From positions 62,001 through 126,000 of the forward strand of contig NZ_JAJAGO010000010.1 in NCBI RefSeq assembly GCF_025165795.1: 64,000 bases of DNA, given 5' to 3'. The position numbers were made by a program, and so were the translations under genes. The DNA is from Streptomyces gossypii. GTDB taxonomy: Bacteria; Actinomycetota; Actinomycetes; Streptomycetales; Streptomycetaceae. Shown in pieces: positions 53,271-62,134 of the stretch. The notes below the pieces were generated by a model. The model was not told where the DNA came from. It ran no database searches and saw nothing but the letters and a program-made list of their open reading frames with translations. The stretch's first letter is position 1, and every line of letters begins with the position of its first letter.

Positions 53271-53908
53271 CAGATCTCGCCCCCCAGGGTGTTCCGCTCG
53301 CTGGGCTGCACATAGACCAGCCCGTCGCCCTCGAAGCGGACCTGGAAGGCCTCGCCCGAGCCCTCGCCCATGAAGGTGCGGAAGCTCACTCCGGACTGGA
53401 AGCTCTGCCGCAGGTCGCCGGTGTGGGCGACGTAGGCGCCCGGGTCGACCTGTAGCGGCGTGCCCTGGCCGACCCGCAGCACGACGGCCGGTCCGTCGGA
53501 GATCAGCGCCGCCTGGCCGCTGCCCTCCACCGTCGTGGTGAACAGCCCGCTGCCCTGGGCGGCGCCGCGTACGCCGGTGAAGGTGGTGCCGGTGCGCAGG
53601 GCGGCCTCCGTGCACAGCAGATTGCTCGCTTCGACATGCAGCTTCTCGCCGCTGAGCCGGACCAGGCTGATGTCGGCGGCCCGGTCCGCGAAGTAGCAGG
53701 TGCCCTGCCCCTTGACCTCCATGACGGTCAGCTGCTCGCCGGTGATCCGGCGGGTGACCATGCCGCGCAGGCCCTCCCCGCCGCCGGACATCTTCTTGAA
53801 GGCCATCTGGCCGTCGTACGCGACCATCGAGCCGTTCTTCGCCTGTACGGCGTCGCCGGTGAGTGTCACGGCGAGGACCTTGCCACCCTGAAGCAGAAAC
53901 TGAGCCAC
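53270..53908 (-). CDS. AIM24-family protein, first paralogue
   Basis: A 212-residue AIM24-type protein (FLLQGGKVLAVTLTGDAVQA; GSGLFTTTVEGSGQAALISD; GSGEAFQVRFEGDGLVYVQP). GTG 53908 is chosen because it matches the N-terminus of such proteins. No ribosome site precedes it, but GATAAG lies about 10 bases upstream as a possible -10, so a leaderless message is plausible. It heads the three-gene operon. Confidence 0.87.
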   Translation of the reverse strand: MAQFLLQGGKVLAVTLTGDAVQAKNGSMVAYDGQMAFKKMSGGGEGLRGMVTRRITGEQLTVMEVKGQGTCYFADRAADISLVRLSGEKLHVEASNLLCTEAALRTGTTFTGVRGAAQGSGLFTTTVEGSGQAALISDGPAVVLRVGQGTPLQVDPGAYVAHTGDLRQSFQSGVSFRTFMGEGSGEAFQVRFEGDGLVYVQPSERNTLGGEI

Positions 53909-54134
53909 AGGGGTGAACTTATCGGGCCAAGAGCACGGATACCAGGCCCCCTCTTCTGGACCGTCCCCCGGACGGGCTGCCGCACGCGCCGGGCTCGGGT
54001 CGTGCGCGGCCCGGTCCGGGTGCATCCGACCGGCTCTGAGAGAATGGCCGGGCTCGTGCGCCGCGCGGGGTGGGGGGAGCCCGGAGGAGCGCAGGGCGAC
54101 GTCCGTTTTCCCGACGCACTCACGAAGGCACCCT

Positions 54135-54494
54135 GTGGACATCAAGACTGCTGCCGCACTGCACCGACTGCGGCTCGTCTCCGTACCGGAGGCGCTTTCC
54201 TTCCCGGCCCTGCTGCTCTTCGGCTCGCTGCTCAGCCGGGTCTCGGACATCGACTTCCTGATGATGCCGCTGGGCGTCATCCACGGCGTGCTCTTCGTCG
54301 CGTACGTCGTGCTGCTCGCCGATGTGTGGAAGCGCACGAAGTGGCCGCTCAAGCGGGTCGGGTTCTTCTTCCTGCTCGCCCTGCTGCCCTTCGGCGGCCT
54401 CTACGGCGACCGGGTGCTCAAGCGCGACGAGCGTGCCGGGGTCATCGCCGCGCGTGCCCGTCAGGAGCGGGTCGGGGGCGTGGTCAACAAGTGA
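54135..54494 (+). CDS. DUF3817 small membrane protein
   Basis: A 119-residue protein with three probable membrane helices (about 18-36, 42-62, 73-90) and a basic tail. FLMMPLGVIHGVLFVAYVVL and LKRVGFFFLLALLPFGGLYG are typical of DUF3817. GTG 54135 follows GAAGG. Its stop overlaps the next gene's GTG by 4 bases. A second DUF3817 gene lies at 59805-60137. Function unknown. Confidence 0.85.
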   Translation: MDIKTAAALHRLRLVSVPEALSFPALLLFGSLLSRVSDIDFLMMPLGVIHGVLFVAYVVLLADVWKRTKWPLKRVGFFFLLALLPFGGLYGDRVLKRDERAGVIAARARQERVGGVVNK

Positions 54495-54781
54495 TCGTCG
54501 CCTTCTCCGTCACACCGCTGGGTGTCGGCGAGGACGTGGGTGAGCTGGTCGCCGAGGCGGTGCGCGTGGTGCGCGAGTCGGGGCTGCCGCACCGCACGGA
54601 CGCGATGTTCACCTCCCTCGAGGGCGACTGGGAGGAGTGCATGGAGGTCGTACGCCGCGCGGTCGCCGCCGTCGAGGCGCGCGCCCCCCGCGTCTCGCTC
54701 GTCCTGAAGGCCGACATCCGGCCGGGCGTCACCGACGGTCTGACCTCGAAGGTGGAAACCGTGGAGCGGCACCTCGCCTGA
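54491..54781 (+). CDS. Thiamine-binding/MTH1187-family protein
   Basis: A 96-residue ferredoxin-like protein: VIVAFSVTPLGVGEDVGELV, then RTDAMFTSLEGDWEECMEVV and VSLVLKADIRPG. These match the MTH1187/YkoF-type thiamine-binding family. GTG 54491 overlaps the DUF3817 stop. It is probably cytoplasmic and oligomeric. Its ligand in Streptomyces is not known. Confidence 0.87.
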   Translation: MIVAFSVTPLGVGEDVGELVAEAVRVVRESGLPHRTDAMFTSLEGDWEECMEVVRRAVAAVEARAPRVSLVLKADIRPGVTDGLTSKVETVERHLA

Positions 54782-54938
54782 CGGAGCGACACCGTCGGGG
54801 ACGGCGTGAGGCGGCGCTGAGGCGCCGCTGAGACGGTGCGAGGAGGCAGTGCCGCCCGCTCGGACCCTCCCAGTTCGACACGGTTCTTTATGTCCATTTT
54901 GGTGGGCATATCGGCTAAGTCGACGGGCTGGAGGGACT

Positions 54939-56816
54939 GTGGCGCCGGAGGCCTACGACTACGAGACCTACAGCCGGCTCGCCGGACCCCTCACCCGCGC
55001 GGGGCCCGAGTACCGGGTCCGCTACCGCAGCCTCCTCTCCCGCGGGCGGCACCGCGTACGGGCGACACTCCTCCTGGGCGCGGCGCCCAGCGCCTGCCTC
55101 GTCATGCTGATCTGGCTGATGTGGCCCTCGCACTGGGCGGAGCGGAGCGAGGGCCCGCCGTGGCTTGTCGGTGCCGACGCCGTGATGCTCGTCTCGCTCG
55201 GGCTGATCGAGGTCTTCCGGCTGATCAATGTCGTCTCCGTCGCCCACGCCACGCTGGTGGCCTGCGATCCGATACCCGTACGGCCCAGGATGGGCACCCG
55301 GGTGGCGTTCCTGACCACCTACGTGCCCGGCAAGGAACCGCTCTCGATGGTCCGGGCCACCCTGGAGGCCGCGGTCCGAGTGCGTCACCGGGGCAGGCTG
55401 CATGTCTGGCTGCTGGACGAGGGCGACGACCCGGATGCCCGCGCGCTCTGCGCGGAACTGGGGGTGCATCACTTCACCCGAAAGGGCGTCGAGGACTGGA
55501 ACCGCCCCCGTGGACCCCATCGGGCGAAGACCAAGCACGGCAACTACAACTCCTGGCTGGACGCGCACGGCGACGACTACGAGTTCTTCGCCTCGGTCGA
55601 CACCGACCACGTACCGCTGCCCGCCTTCCTGGAGCGGATGCTCGGCTACTTCCGCGACCCGGACGTCGCCTTCGTCGTCGGGCCGCAGGTGTACGGCAAC
55701 TACCGGGGGATCGTCACCAAGTTCGCCGAGAGCCAGCAGTTCCTCTTCCACGCCCTGATCCAGCGGGCGGGCAACCGCTACGGCTCGCCGATGTTCGTCG
55801 GCACCAACAACTGCGTGCGCGTCTCCGCGCTGAAGTCCATCGGCGGGCTGCGCGACTCGATCACCGAGGACATGGCGACGGGCTTCGAGCTGCACCGGCG
55901 GCGCAATCCGGAAACCCGCAGGCGGTGGCGCTCCGTCTACACCCCGGACGTCCTGGCCGTCGGCGAGGGCCCGGAGTCCTGGACTGATTTCTTCACCCAG
56001 CAGCTGCGCTGGTCGCGCGGCACCTACGAGACTCTGCTCACCCAGTTCGGCCGCACCCCGCACCGCCACTCGGCCGGGCGGCTGCTGAGCTATTCGCTGA
56101 TGCTCGCCTACTATCCGATGAGCGGTCTCACCTGGATGCTCGGCGCCCTGAGCTGCACCCTCTTCCTCTGGGTCGGCGCCTCCGGCACCCAGGTCCCGCC
56201 GTCGCTGTGGCTGATGTTCTACGGGGACGCGGCGGCGCTGCAGATCGGGCTCTACCTGTGGAACCGGCGGCACAACGTCTCGCCGCACGAACCCAAGGGC
56301 TCCACGGGGCTGGCCGGAATGCTGATGTCGGCCCTCTCCGCGCCCATCTACGCCCGCTCCCTGATCGCGGCGGCCTTCCGCAGGCCGTGCCGTTTCGTGG
56401 TCACCCCCAAGGGCGGATCGGTCAGCCTCGACCAGCCCGCCACCTTCCGTACGCATCTGTGGTGGGCGGCTGCCGTGGGCGTCTCCCTGACCGCCTCCGC
56501 CGTGCTGGGGCACACCCATGTGGCGATGCGGGTGTGGTCGCTGCTGGCGCTGGCCGTCGCACTGGGCCCGGCGGTGGTCTGGTGGTACGCACAGGGCAGG
56601 GACGAGCACCGGATCCGGGAACTGCTGCCCGCGGCAGCGCGGAAGCTCCGCGCGTGGCGCGCGCCCGCTGCCCCGGGCGGCGCGGCCGAGGCGGCTGGAG
56701 CGGCGGACGGCTCTCCGGGCGGCGTGACGGACCTCGCCCGCACCACCATCCCCGCCGGAGCGCCGGGCCAGGGCGAAACGGCACCGGCTTTCGCCACCAC
56801 CTCGGCCCAGCGCTGA
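54939..56816 (+). CDS. GT2-family membrane glycosyltransferase (cellulose-synthase-like)
   Basis: A 625-residue processive-type glycosyltransferase. Two N-terminal helices (about 45-65, 78-98) precede the catalytic domain with the four family motifs: LLDEGDD, DTDH (near residue 220), ITEDMATG (near 307) and QQLRWSRG (near 354). About four C-terminal helices follow (LLSYSLMLAYYPMSGLTWML onward), then a disordered tail. GTG 54939 has GGAGGG upstream. It likely makes or extends a beta-linked extracellular glycan; the polymer is not predictable. It stands alone, without a BcsB-like partner. Confidence 0.88.
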   Translation: MAPEAYDYETYSRLAGPLTRAGPEYRVRYRSLLSRGRHRVRATLLLGAAPSACLVMLIWLMWPSHWAERSEGPPWLVGADAVMLVSLGLIEVFRLINVVSVAHATLVACDPIPVRPRMGTRVAFLTTYVPGKEPLSMVRATLEAAVRVRHRGRLHVWLLDEGDDPDARALCAELGVHHFTRKGVEDWNRPRGPHRAKTKHGNYNSWLDAHGDDYEFFASVDTDHVPLPAFLERMLGYFRDPDVAFVVGPQVYGNYRGIVTKFAESQQFLFHALIQRAGNRYGSPMFVGTNNCVRVSALKSIGGLRDSITEDMATGFELHRRRNPETRRRWRSVYTPDVLAVGEGPESWTDFFTQQLRWSRGTYETLLTQFGRTPHRHSAGRLLSYSLMLAYYPMSGLTWMLGALSCTLFLWVGASGTQVPPSLWLMFYGDAAALQIGLYLWNRRHNVSPHEPKGSTGLAGMLMSALSAPIYARSLIAAAFRRPCRFVVTPKGGSVSLDQPATFRTHLWWAAAVGVSLTASAVLGHTHVAMRVWSLLALAVALGPAVVWWYAQGRDEHRIRELLPAAARKLRAWRAPAAPGGAAEAAGAADGSPGGVTDLARTTIPAGAPGQGETAPAFATTSAQR

Positions 56817-56820
56817 GCCC

Positions 56821-57804
56821 TCAGGTACGGGCCTGCGCCAGGGCGATCCCGAGCGGGGTCCGCTCGTACAGCACCTGGTGGCGCAGACGGTACGACGTCA
56901 GGAGCCCCGCGCCGCGCAGCGCCGAGAGATGGACCGAGACCGAGGACGGCGCGAGCCCGAGCCGGGCGGCCAGCCCCGTCGTCGACGCGGGCTGCTCCAG
57001 CGCGGCCAGGATGGCCGCCCGGTTCGTGCCGAGCAGCCGCACCAGCGCCGCCGGGGTGTCCGCCGCGGGCTCCGACCACAGCGCCCCGATGCCGCGCGCC
57101 GGATAGACGACGGCGGGCTGCCACGGCGGCTCGAAGCCGCTGACCACATGCGGCCAGGCGAACACGCTGGGGACCAGCGTCAGCCCGGTGCCGCCCAATG
57201 TGCGGGTGTACTGGTAGCAGTGGTTGACCGTCAGCGTGCCGTCCGTCCAGGAGACCTCGGGGTGCAGTCCGTCGAAGAGGGCGGCGAGCCCGCCGTCGGC
57301 CAGCCTGCGGGTGTGGAAGGCGATGTCCGCTTCCAGCAGTGCCCGCAGTCGTGGCCAGTGCGGGGCGACCAGCACCTCCCAGGCGCGGGTCTTGGCGTCG
57401 GCCAGCTGCCGTACGGCCGCTGCGGGGTCGGCGAGCATCGCCTCTCCCTCGGGGGATTCCGCCGCGCCCGGGGTGTCGGCCAGCGAGCGGACCAGCTCCG
57501 CGTGGGCGAGTGCCGGATCGGTCGCCCGCACCTCGGCCATCTCCTCGTCGAAGGAGGTGGCGGGTCCGGTCGGCGGCGGGCACAGGAAGTCGGGCGTGTA
57601 TCCCCGCCCGGGCATCAGCAGCCACAGCGGCTCCAGCCCGAGCCCCTTCGCCGTCCCGGTGCTCTGCCGCAGCCACGGCAGATGATGGCTCCAGCCGCCG
57701 GGATGGGCCAGCAGCCGGACGGCCTGCTGGGTCTCCCAGGAGGGTGACAGCGCGAAACGGCAGTTGAGCAAGTCCTCGGCACCGAAGTGCATCTGGTACG
57801 GCAT
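56821..57804 (-). CDS. ArsR-type regulator with DUF5937-like N-terminal domain
   Basis: A 327-residue protein. Residues about 1-240 are a DUF5937-type domain (FGAEDLLNCRFALSPSWETQ). The winged helix is C-terminal (about 255-325: LVRLLGTNRAAILAALEQPA, then GLAPSSVSVHLSALRGAGLL), an unusual order for ArsR proteins. ATG 57804 gives the typical MPYxxxFGAEDLL start. Divergent from an MFS gene 84 bases away, which it probably represses. Confidence 0.85.
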   Translation of the reverse strand: MPYQMHFGAEDLLNCRFALSPSWETQQAVRLLAHPGGWSHHLPWLRQSTGTAKGLGLEPLWLLMPGRGYTPDFLCPPPTGPATSFDEEMAEVRATDPALAHAELVRSLADTPGAAESPEGEAMLADPAAAVRQLADAKTRAWEVLVAPHWPRLRALLEADIAFHTRRLADGGLAALFDGLHPEVSWTDGTLTVNHCYQYTRTLGGTGLTLVPSVFAWPHVVSGFEPPWQPAVVYPARGIGALWSEPAADTPAALVRLLGTNRAAILAALEQPASTTGLAARLGLAPSSVSVHLSALRGAGLLTSYRLRHQVLYERTPLGIALAQART

Positions 57805-57888
57805 GGCTGCCCGGTTCCGCTCTCCCGAGGTGATTCGTGCTGCCACGAAACACTACGTCGCCGCCGCGCACCCCGGCAGGCTGCCCTG

Positions 57889-59181
57889 ATGCCAGCCCAG
57901 AAAGCCGAGAAAGCCCGGAAAGCCCAGCCAGAACGGTCGGCCCAGCCGGCACCCGAGACCCCCGCGCCGCCCCGCACCACCGGCGGCAGCTACCGCGAGG
58001 TCTTCGCCGTAGCCGAGTTCCGCGCCGTCTTCGCCGCGCACGTGCTGTCCATGCTGGGCAGCGTCGTCTCGCACATCGCCCTCCCCGTACTCGTCTTCGC
58101 CGAGACCGGCTCCCCGCTGCTCTCCGCCCTCACCTTCGCCGCCGGCTTCCTGCCGTTCGCCGTCGGCGGTGCCGTGCTGGCACCGATCGCCGACCGCTAC
58201 CCCGCCCGGCGCATCCTGGTGGGCTGCGACCTGCTGTGCGCGCTGTGCGTCGCGGCGATGGTGGTGCCGGGCGTCCCGATCGCGCTGCTGCTGGTGCTGC
58301 GCGCCCTGTCCGCGTTCGTCCAGCCCCTCTTCGGCGGAGTACGGGCAGCCAGCCTCGGCGAGATCCTGGACGGCGACGGCTTCGTCCTGGCGCGCTCGCT
58401 GATCCGGATCGTGGCGCAGAGCGCACAGATCGTCGGGTACGCGGCGGCGGGTCTGCTGCTGATCCTCGTCAGCGCCCGCTCAGCGCTGCTGATCACGGTC
58501 GGCTGTTTCCTCGGCTCGGCGCTGATCCTTGCCACGCGCACCCGGCTGCGCCCGCCGACGGCCACGGCCCGGCACGGGGGCGGCACCCGGGCCCTGTTCG
58601 CCGATCCCCGCATCCGCGCGCTGCTCGCACTGAGCTGGCTGCCGCCCGCCTTCGTCGTCGTCCCGGAGGCGCTGGCCGCGCCGTACGCCAAGGAGCTCGG
58701 GTCCGGTCCGGCGGTGGTCGGGCTGCTGCTCGCCGCGATGCCCGTCGGTTCCGCCGCAGCGGAGCTGGCCGTCGGCGCCTGGCTCACCCCGAGGGCGAGG
58801 GAGCGGCTGGTGCTGCCGCTGGCGGGCTGTCTGCTGCTGCCGCTGCTGGTCTTCGCCGTCCGTCCGGGGCTGCCGCTCGCGTTGGCCGCGCTGCTGCTCG
58901 CGGGCGCCGGGATGGCGTACATCCTCGGGCTGGACCGGTGGTTCTTCGACGCGGTCCCCGAGGCGCAGCGGGGCCGGGCGATGACGGTGATGTCCGGCGG
59001 TCTGATGACCGGGCAGGGGGTCGGAATGGCGGCGGGCGGCCTGGCGGCGGAGTTCGTGCCGCCGCACTGGGTCGCCGCGGGGGCGGGTGCGGCGGGTACC
59101 GTGTGCGTGCTGTTCGCCGTGCGGGCGGTGCGGTCTGTCGGGCGGGGACCGCTTGCTGAGACACCTGTGCCCGTCAAGTGA
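57889..59181 (+). CDS. MFS transporter
   Basis: A 430-residue permease. A charged N-terminal leader (1-45) precedes about 12 helices; PIADRYPARRILVGCDLLCA is the loop 2-3 motif. The fold resembles the MFS_3/enterobactin-exporter-like group. ATG 57889 has GGCAGG upstream. It diverges from the ArsR/DUF5937 regulator, a common exporter pairing. Substrate unknown. Confidence 0.87.
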   Translation: MPAQKAEKARKAQPERSAQPAPETPAPPRTTGGSYREVFAVAEFRAVFAAHVLSMLGSVVSHIALPVLVFAETGSPLLSALTFAAGFLPFAVGGAVLAPIADRYPARRILVGCDLLCALCVAAMVVPGVPIALLLVLRALSAFVQPLFGGVRAASLGEILDGDGFVLARSLIRIVAQSAQIVGYAAAGLLLILVSARSALLITVGCFLGSALILATRTRLRPPTATARHGGGTRALFADPRIRALLALSWLPPAFVVVPEALAAPYAKELGSGPAVVGLLLAAMPVGSAAAELAVGAWLTPRARERLVLPLAGCLLLPLLVFAVRPGLPLALAALLLAGAGMAYILGLDRWFFDAVPEAQRGRAMTVMSGGLMTGQGVGMAAGGLAAEFVPPHWVAAGAGAAGTVCVLFAVRAVRSVGRGPLAETPVPVK

Positions 59182-59202
59182 CCGCCCGGTAGGGTCGGAT
59201 GC

Positions 59203-59712
59203 GTGCCGAAGCCGCTCAGCCTGCCGTTCGACCCGATCGCCCGCGCCGATGAGCTCTGGACTCGCAGATGGGGGTCCGCGCCCTCGATGGCCGCGATCAC
59301 CTCCGTGATGCGCGCGCACCAGATTCTGCTCGCCCAGGTGGACGCCGTCGTCAAACCGTACGATCTGACGTTCGCCCGCTACGAGGCGCTGGTGCTGCTC
59401 ACCTTCTCCCATGACGGCGAGCTGCCGATGTCGAAGATCGGTGAGCGGCTGATGGTCCATCCGACGTCCGTCACCAACACGATCGACCGGCTTCAGAAGT
59501 CCGGTCTGGTCGCCAAGCGCCCCAACCCGAATGACGGCCGGGGCACCCTCGCATCCATCACGGAGAAGGGCCGCGAGGTGTGCGAGAAGGCCACCCGGGA
59601 GCTGATGGCCGTGGACTTCGGCCTGGGTGTGTACGACGCGGAGGAGTGTGCGGAGATCTTCCGGCTGCTGCGCCCGCTGCGGGTGGCGGCAGAGGATTTC
59701 GACGAGGACTGA
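59203..59712 (+). CDS. MarR-family regulator
   Basis: A 169-residue regulator: SMAAITSVMRAHQILLAQVD helix, then MSKIGERLMVHPTSVTNTID recognition region and wing AKRPNPNDGRGTLASITEKG. GTG 59203 follows TAGGGT by 7 bases; this may be a -10, so a leaderless message is possible. It lies 21 bases after the MFS gene and upstream of DUF3817 and icmA. Its targets are not evident. Confidence 0.9.
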   Translation: MPKPLSLPFDPIARADELWTRRWGSAPSMAAITSVMRAHQILLAQVDAVVKPYDLTFARYEALVLLTFSHDGELPMSKIGERLMVHPTSVTNTIDRLQKSGLVAKRPNPNDGRGTLASITEKGREVCEKATRELMAVDFGLGVYDAEECAEIFRLLRPLRVAAEDFDED

Positions 59713-59747
59713 CGGTCCGGGCCGCGCCCCGGCGCGGCCCGGACCGT
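59712..59747 (+). terminator. Terminator after the MarR gene
   Basis: A perfect 16-bp stem (59712-59727 with 59732-59747) with a 4-base loop starts at the last base of the stop codon. Confidence 0.8.
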
Positions 59748-59804
59748 GCCCTTCCCGGCGGGGTCCGGGGAGATCGCCCCGAACCGCCCGTTACGCTCTT
59801 CCTC

Positions 59805-60137
59805 ATGAAGAAGAGCGTCCTGACCCGCTACCGGGCGATGGCCTATGTCACCGCCGTCATGCTGCTGGTGCTCTGCGCCTGCATGATCTTCAAGTACGGC
59901 TTCGACAAGGGCGAGGACCTCACGTTCGTGGTCTCGCAGCTCCACGGTGTGCTCTACATCGTGTATCTGATCTTCGCCTTCGATCTGGGCCAGAAGGCCC
60001 GATGGCCGTTCGGGAAGCTGCTGTGGGTGCTGGTCTCCGGCACGATTCCGACTGCCGCGTTCTTCGTCGAGCGGCAGGTCGTGCGTGACGTCGAGCCCCT
60101 GCTCGCGGGCGCGTCCGGTGAGCCCGCCAAGGTCTAG
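59805..60137 (+). CDS. DUF3817 small membrane protein
   Basis: A 110-residue protein with three probable helices (AMAYVTAVMLLVLCACMIF; QLHGVLYIVYLIFAFDLG; FGKLLWVLVSGTIPTAAFFV) and a short acidic tail. It is a paralogue of the protein at 54135-54494. ATG 59805. Function unknown; it precedes icmA but a hairpin separates them. Confidence 0.85.
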   Translation: MKKSVLTRYRAMAYVTAVMLLVLCACMIFKYGFDKGEDLTFVVSQLHGVLYIVYLIFAFDLGQKARWPFGKLLWVLVSGTIPTAAFFVERQVVRDVEPLLAGASGEPAKV

Positions 60138-60189
60138 GGCGGGACTTGGTGCTGCGCCGGGAAGCGGGCGGCTGTAGCCCTCTGTGACC

Positions 60190-60224
60190 GGGCCCTCGCC
60201 CTGCATGGCTTGCGCGGAGGGCCC
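60190..60224 (+). terminator. Hairpin after DUF3817
   Basis: GGGCCCTC (60190-60197) pairs with GAGGGCCC (60217-60224) over a 19-base loop, before the icmA upstream palindrome. Confidence 0.55.
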
Positions 60225-60238
60225 TTACGGAAGGACAC

Positions 60239-60258
60239 TTAGTAGGACGTCCTAGTAA
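60239..60258. promoter_or_regulatory. Palindromic operator candidate upstream of icmA
   Basis: TTAGTAGGACGTCCTAGTAA is an 18 of 20 palindrome with a perfect 12-bp centre (TAGGACGTCCTA). It lies about 97 bases upstream of the icmA ATG and stands out as AT-containing in this region. A dimeric regulator (TetR or similar) is likely. Confidence 0.65.
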
Positions 60259-60354
60259 TTGCTTCCCGGCAGCGTCGGCCCCCACCCCGGGTCGGCCCGT
60301 CCGGGGCCGCACCGGGACCCCGTGGTGCGGGAGCGCAGAGAGGCGAGAGACCGC

Positions 60355-62055
60355 ATGAATGCTGAGGCAATCGAGCAGGGGCGGCAGCGCTGGCAGGCGC
60401 GCTATGACGCGGCCCGCAAGCGTGACGCCGACTTCACCACGCTCTCGGGCGACCCGGTCGAGCCCGTCTACGGCCCGCGCCCCGGGGACACCTACGAGGG
60501 CTTCGAGCGCATCGGCTGGCCCGGCGAGTACCCGTACACCCGTGGTCTGCACGCCACCGGCTACCGGGGGCGGACGTGGACCATCCGCCAGTTCGCGGGC
60601 TTCGGCAACGCCGAGCAGACGAACGAGCGGTACAAGATGATCCTGGAGGCGGGCGGCGGCGGCCTGTCCGTCGCCTTCGACATGCCGACCCTGATGGGCC
60701 GCGACTCCGACGAGCCGAAGTCGCTCGGCGAGGTCGGGCACTGCGGCGTCGCCATCGACTCCGCCTCCGACATGGAGCAGCTCTTCCGCGGCATCCCGCT
60801 GGGCGACGTCACCACCTCCATGACGATCTCCGGGCCCGCCGTCCCCGTCTTCTGCATGTACCTGGTCGCGGCGGAGCGGCAGGGCGTCGATCCGGCGCTG
60901 CTCAACGGCACGCTCCAGACCGACATCTTCAAGGAGTACATCGCACAGAAGGAGTGGCTCTTCCAGCCCGAGCCGCATCTGCGGCTGATCGGTGACCTGA
61001 TGGAGCACTGCGCGCACGGCATCCCCGACTACAAGCCGCTCTCGGTCTCCGGCTACCACATCCGCGAGGCGGGCTCCACTGCCGCGCAGGAGCTGGCGTA
61101 CACGCTGGCGGACGGCTTCGGATACGTCGAGCTGGGGCTCTCCCGCGGCCTGGACGTCAACCACTTCGCATCCGGCCTCTCCTTCTTCTTCGACGCGCAC
61201 CTGGACTTCTTCGAGGAGATCGCCAAGTTCCGCGCGGCCCGCCGCATCTGGGCCCGCTGGATGCGCGACGAGTACGGCGCCACCTCCCCGAAGGCGCAGT
61301 GGCTCCGCTTCCACACCCAGACCGCCGGAGTCTCGCTCACCGCCCAGCAGCCGTACAACAACGTGGTGCGCACCGCCGTGGAGGCGCTCTCGGCCGTCCT
61401 CGGCGGCACCAACTCGCTGCACACCAACGCCCTGGACGAGACCCTCGCGCTGCCCAGCGAGCAGGCCGCCGAGATCGCCCTGCGCACGCAGCAGGTGCTG
61501 ATGGAGGAGACCGGCATCACCAACGTCGCCGACCCGCTGGGCGGTTCCTGGTACGTGGAGCAGCTCACCGACCGGATCGAGGCCGACGCGGAGAAGATCT
61601 TCGAGCAGATCAAGGAGCGCGGCCGTCGTGCCGTCCCGGAGGGGAACCACCCCGTCGGCCCGATGACCTCCGGCATCCTGCGGGGCATCGAGGACGGCTG
61701 GTTCACCGGCGAGATCGCCGAAGCCGCCTTCCAGTACCAGCGCTCGCTGGAGAAGGACGAGAAGCGGGTCGTGGGCGTCAACTGCCACACCGGCTCGGTA
61801 ACCGGCGATCTGGAGATCCTGCGGGTCAGCCACGAGGTGGAGCGCGAGCAGGTACGGGCCCTGGGCGCCCGCCGCGAGGCTCGCGACGAGTCGGCCGTGC
61901 GCAAGGCGCTGGACGCGATGCTCGACGCTGCCCGCGGCGACGCCAACATGATCGAGCCGATGCTGGACGCGGTTCGCGCGGAGGCGACGCTCGGTGAGAT
62001 CTGCGGTGTGCTGCGCGACGAGTGGGGCGTCTACACGGAGCCGCCGGGGTTCTGA
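60355..62055 (+). CDS. icmA: Isobutyryl-CoA mutase large subunit IcmA
   Basis: A 566-residue subunit that binds the acyl-CoA substrate in its TIM barrel; with the small B12-binding subunit IcmB it interconverts isobutyryl-CoA and n-butyryl-CoA. The sequence closely follows known IcmA (YGPRPGDTYEGFERIGWPGE; LSVAFDMPTLMGRDSDEPKS; AGVSLTAQQPYNN), and the length is identical to the family's. It has no C-terminal DxHxxG cobalamin-binding domain, and icmB is not in this window. ATG 60355 follows a GAGAGGCGAGAGA ribosome site. A palindrome upstream suggests dedicated control. It needs adenosylcobalamin (adenosyltransferase at 24.9 kb) and possibly MeaB. Confidence 0.96.
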   Translation: MNAEAIEQGRQRWQARYDAARKRDADFTTLSGDPVEPVYGPRPGDTYEGFERIGWPGEYPYTRGLHATGYRGRTWTIRQFAGFGNAEQTNERYKMILEAGGGGLSVAFDMPTLMGRDSDEPKSLGEVGHCGVAIDSASDMEQLFRGIPLGDVTTSMTISGPAVPVFCMYLVAAERQGVDPALLNGTLQTDIFKEYIAQKEWLFQPEPHLRLIGDLMEHCAHGIPDYKPLSVSGYHIREAGSTAAQELAYTLADGFGYVELGLSRGLDVNHFASGLSFFFDAHLDFFEEIAKFRAARRIWARWMRDEYGATSPKAQWLRFHTQTAGVSLTAQQPYNNVVRTAVEALSAVLGGTNSLHTNALDETLALPSEQAAEIALRTQQVLMEETGITNVADPLGGSWYVEQLTDRIEADAEKIFEQIKERGRRAVPEGNHPVGPMTSGILRGIEDGWFTGEIAEAAFQYQRSLEKDEKRVVGVNCHTGSVTGDLEILRVSHEVEREQVRALGARREARDESAVRKALDAMLDAARGDANMIEPMLDAVRAEATLGEICGVLRDEWGVYTEPPGF

Positions 62056-62077
62056 CCGTCCCTCTCGCTCACCGGGG

Positions 62078-62101
62078 CCCCGGCCGGAGACTCGGCCGGG
62101 G
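62078..62101. terminator. Bidirectional hairpin after icmA
   Basis: CCCCGGCCG (62078-62086) and its complement (62093-62101), loop of 6, in the 79-base gap between convergent icmA and TetR genes. Confidence 0.65.
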
Positions 62102-62134
62102 CTCCGATGGCTCTTGCGGGTCTCCGGAGGCGGC

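Noticed and set aside
54849..54938. A 30-residue N-terminal extension of the GT2 synthase
   Set aside because: The extension is Cys/Arg/Trp-rich and lacks a ribosome site, whereas GTG 54939 has GGAGGG immediately upstream.
60355..62055. IcmA as methylmalonyl-CoA or ethylmalonyl-CoA mutase (MeaA)
   Set aside because: Length (566) and the absence of the C-terminal cobalamin-binding domain fit IcmA rather than MeaA; sequence segments match IcmA as remembered.
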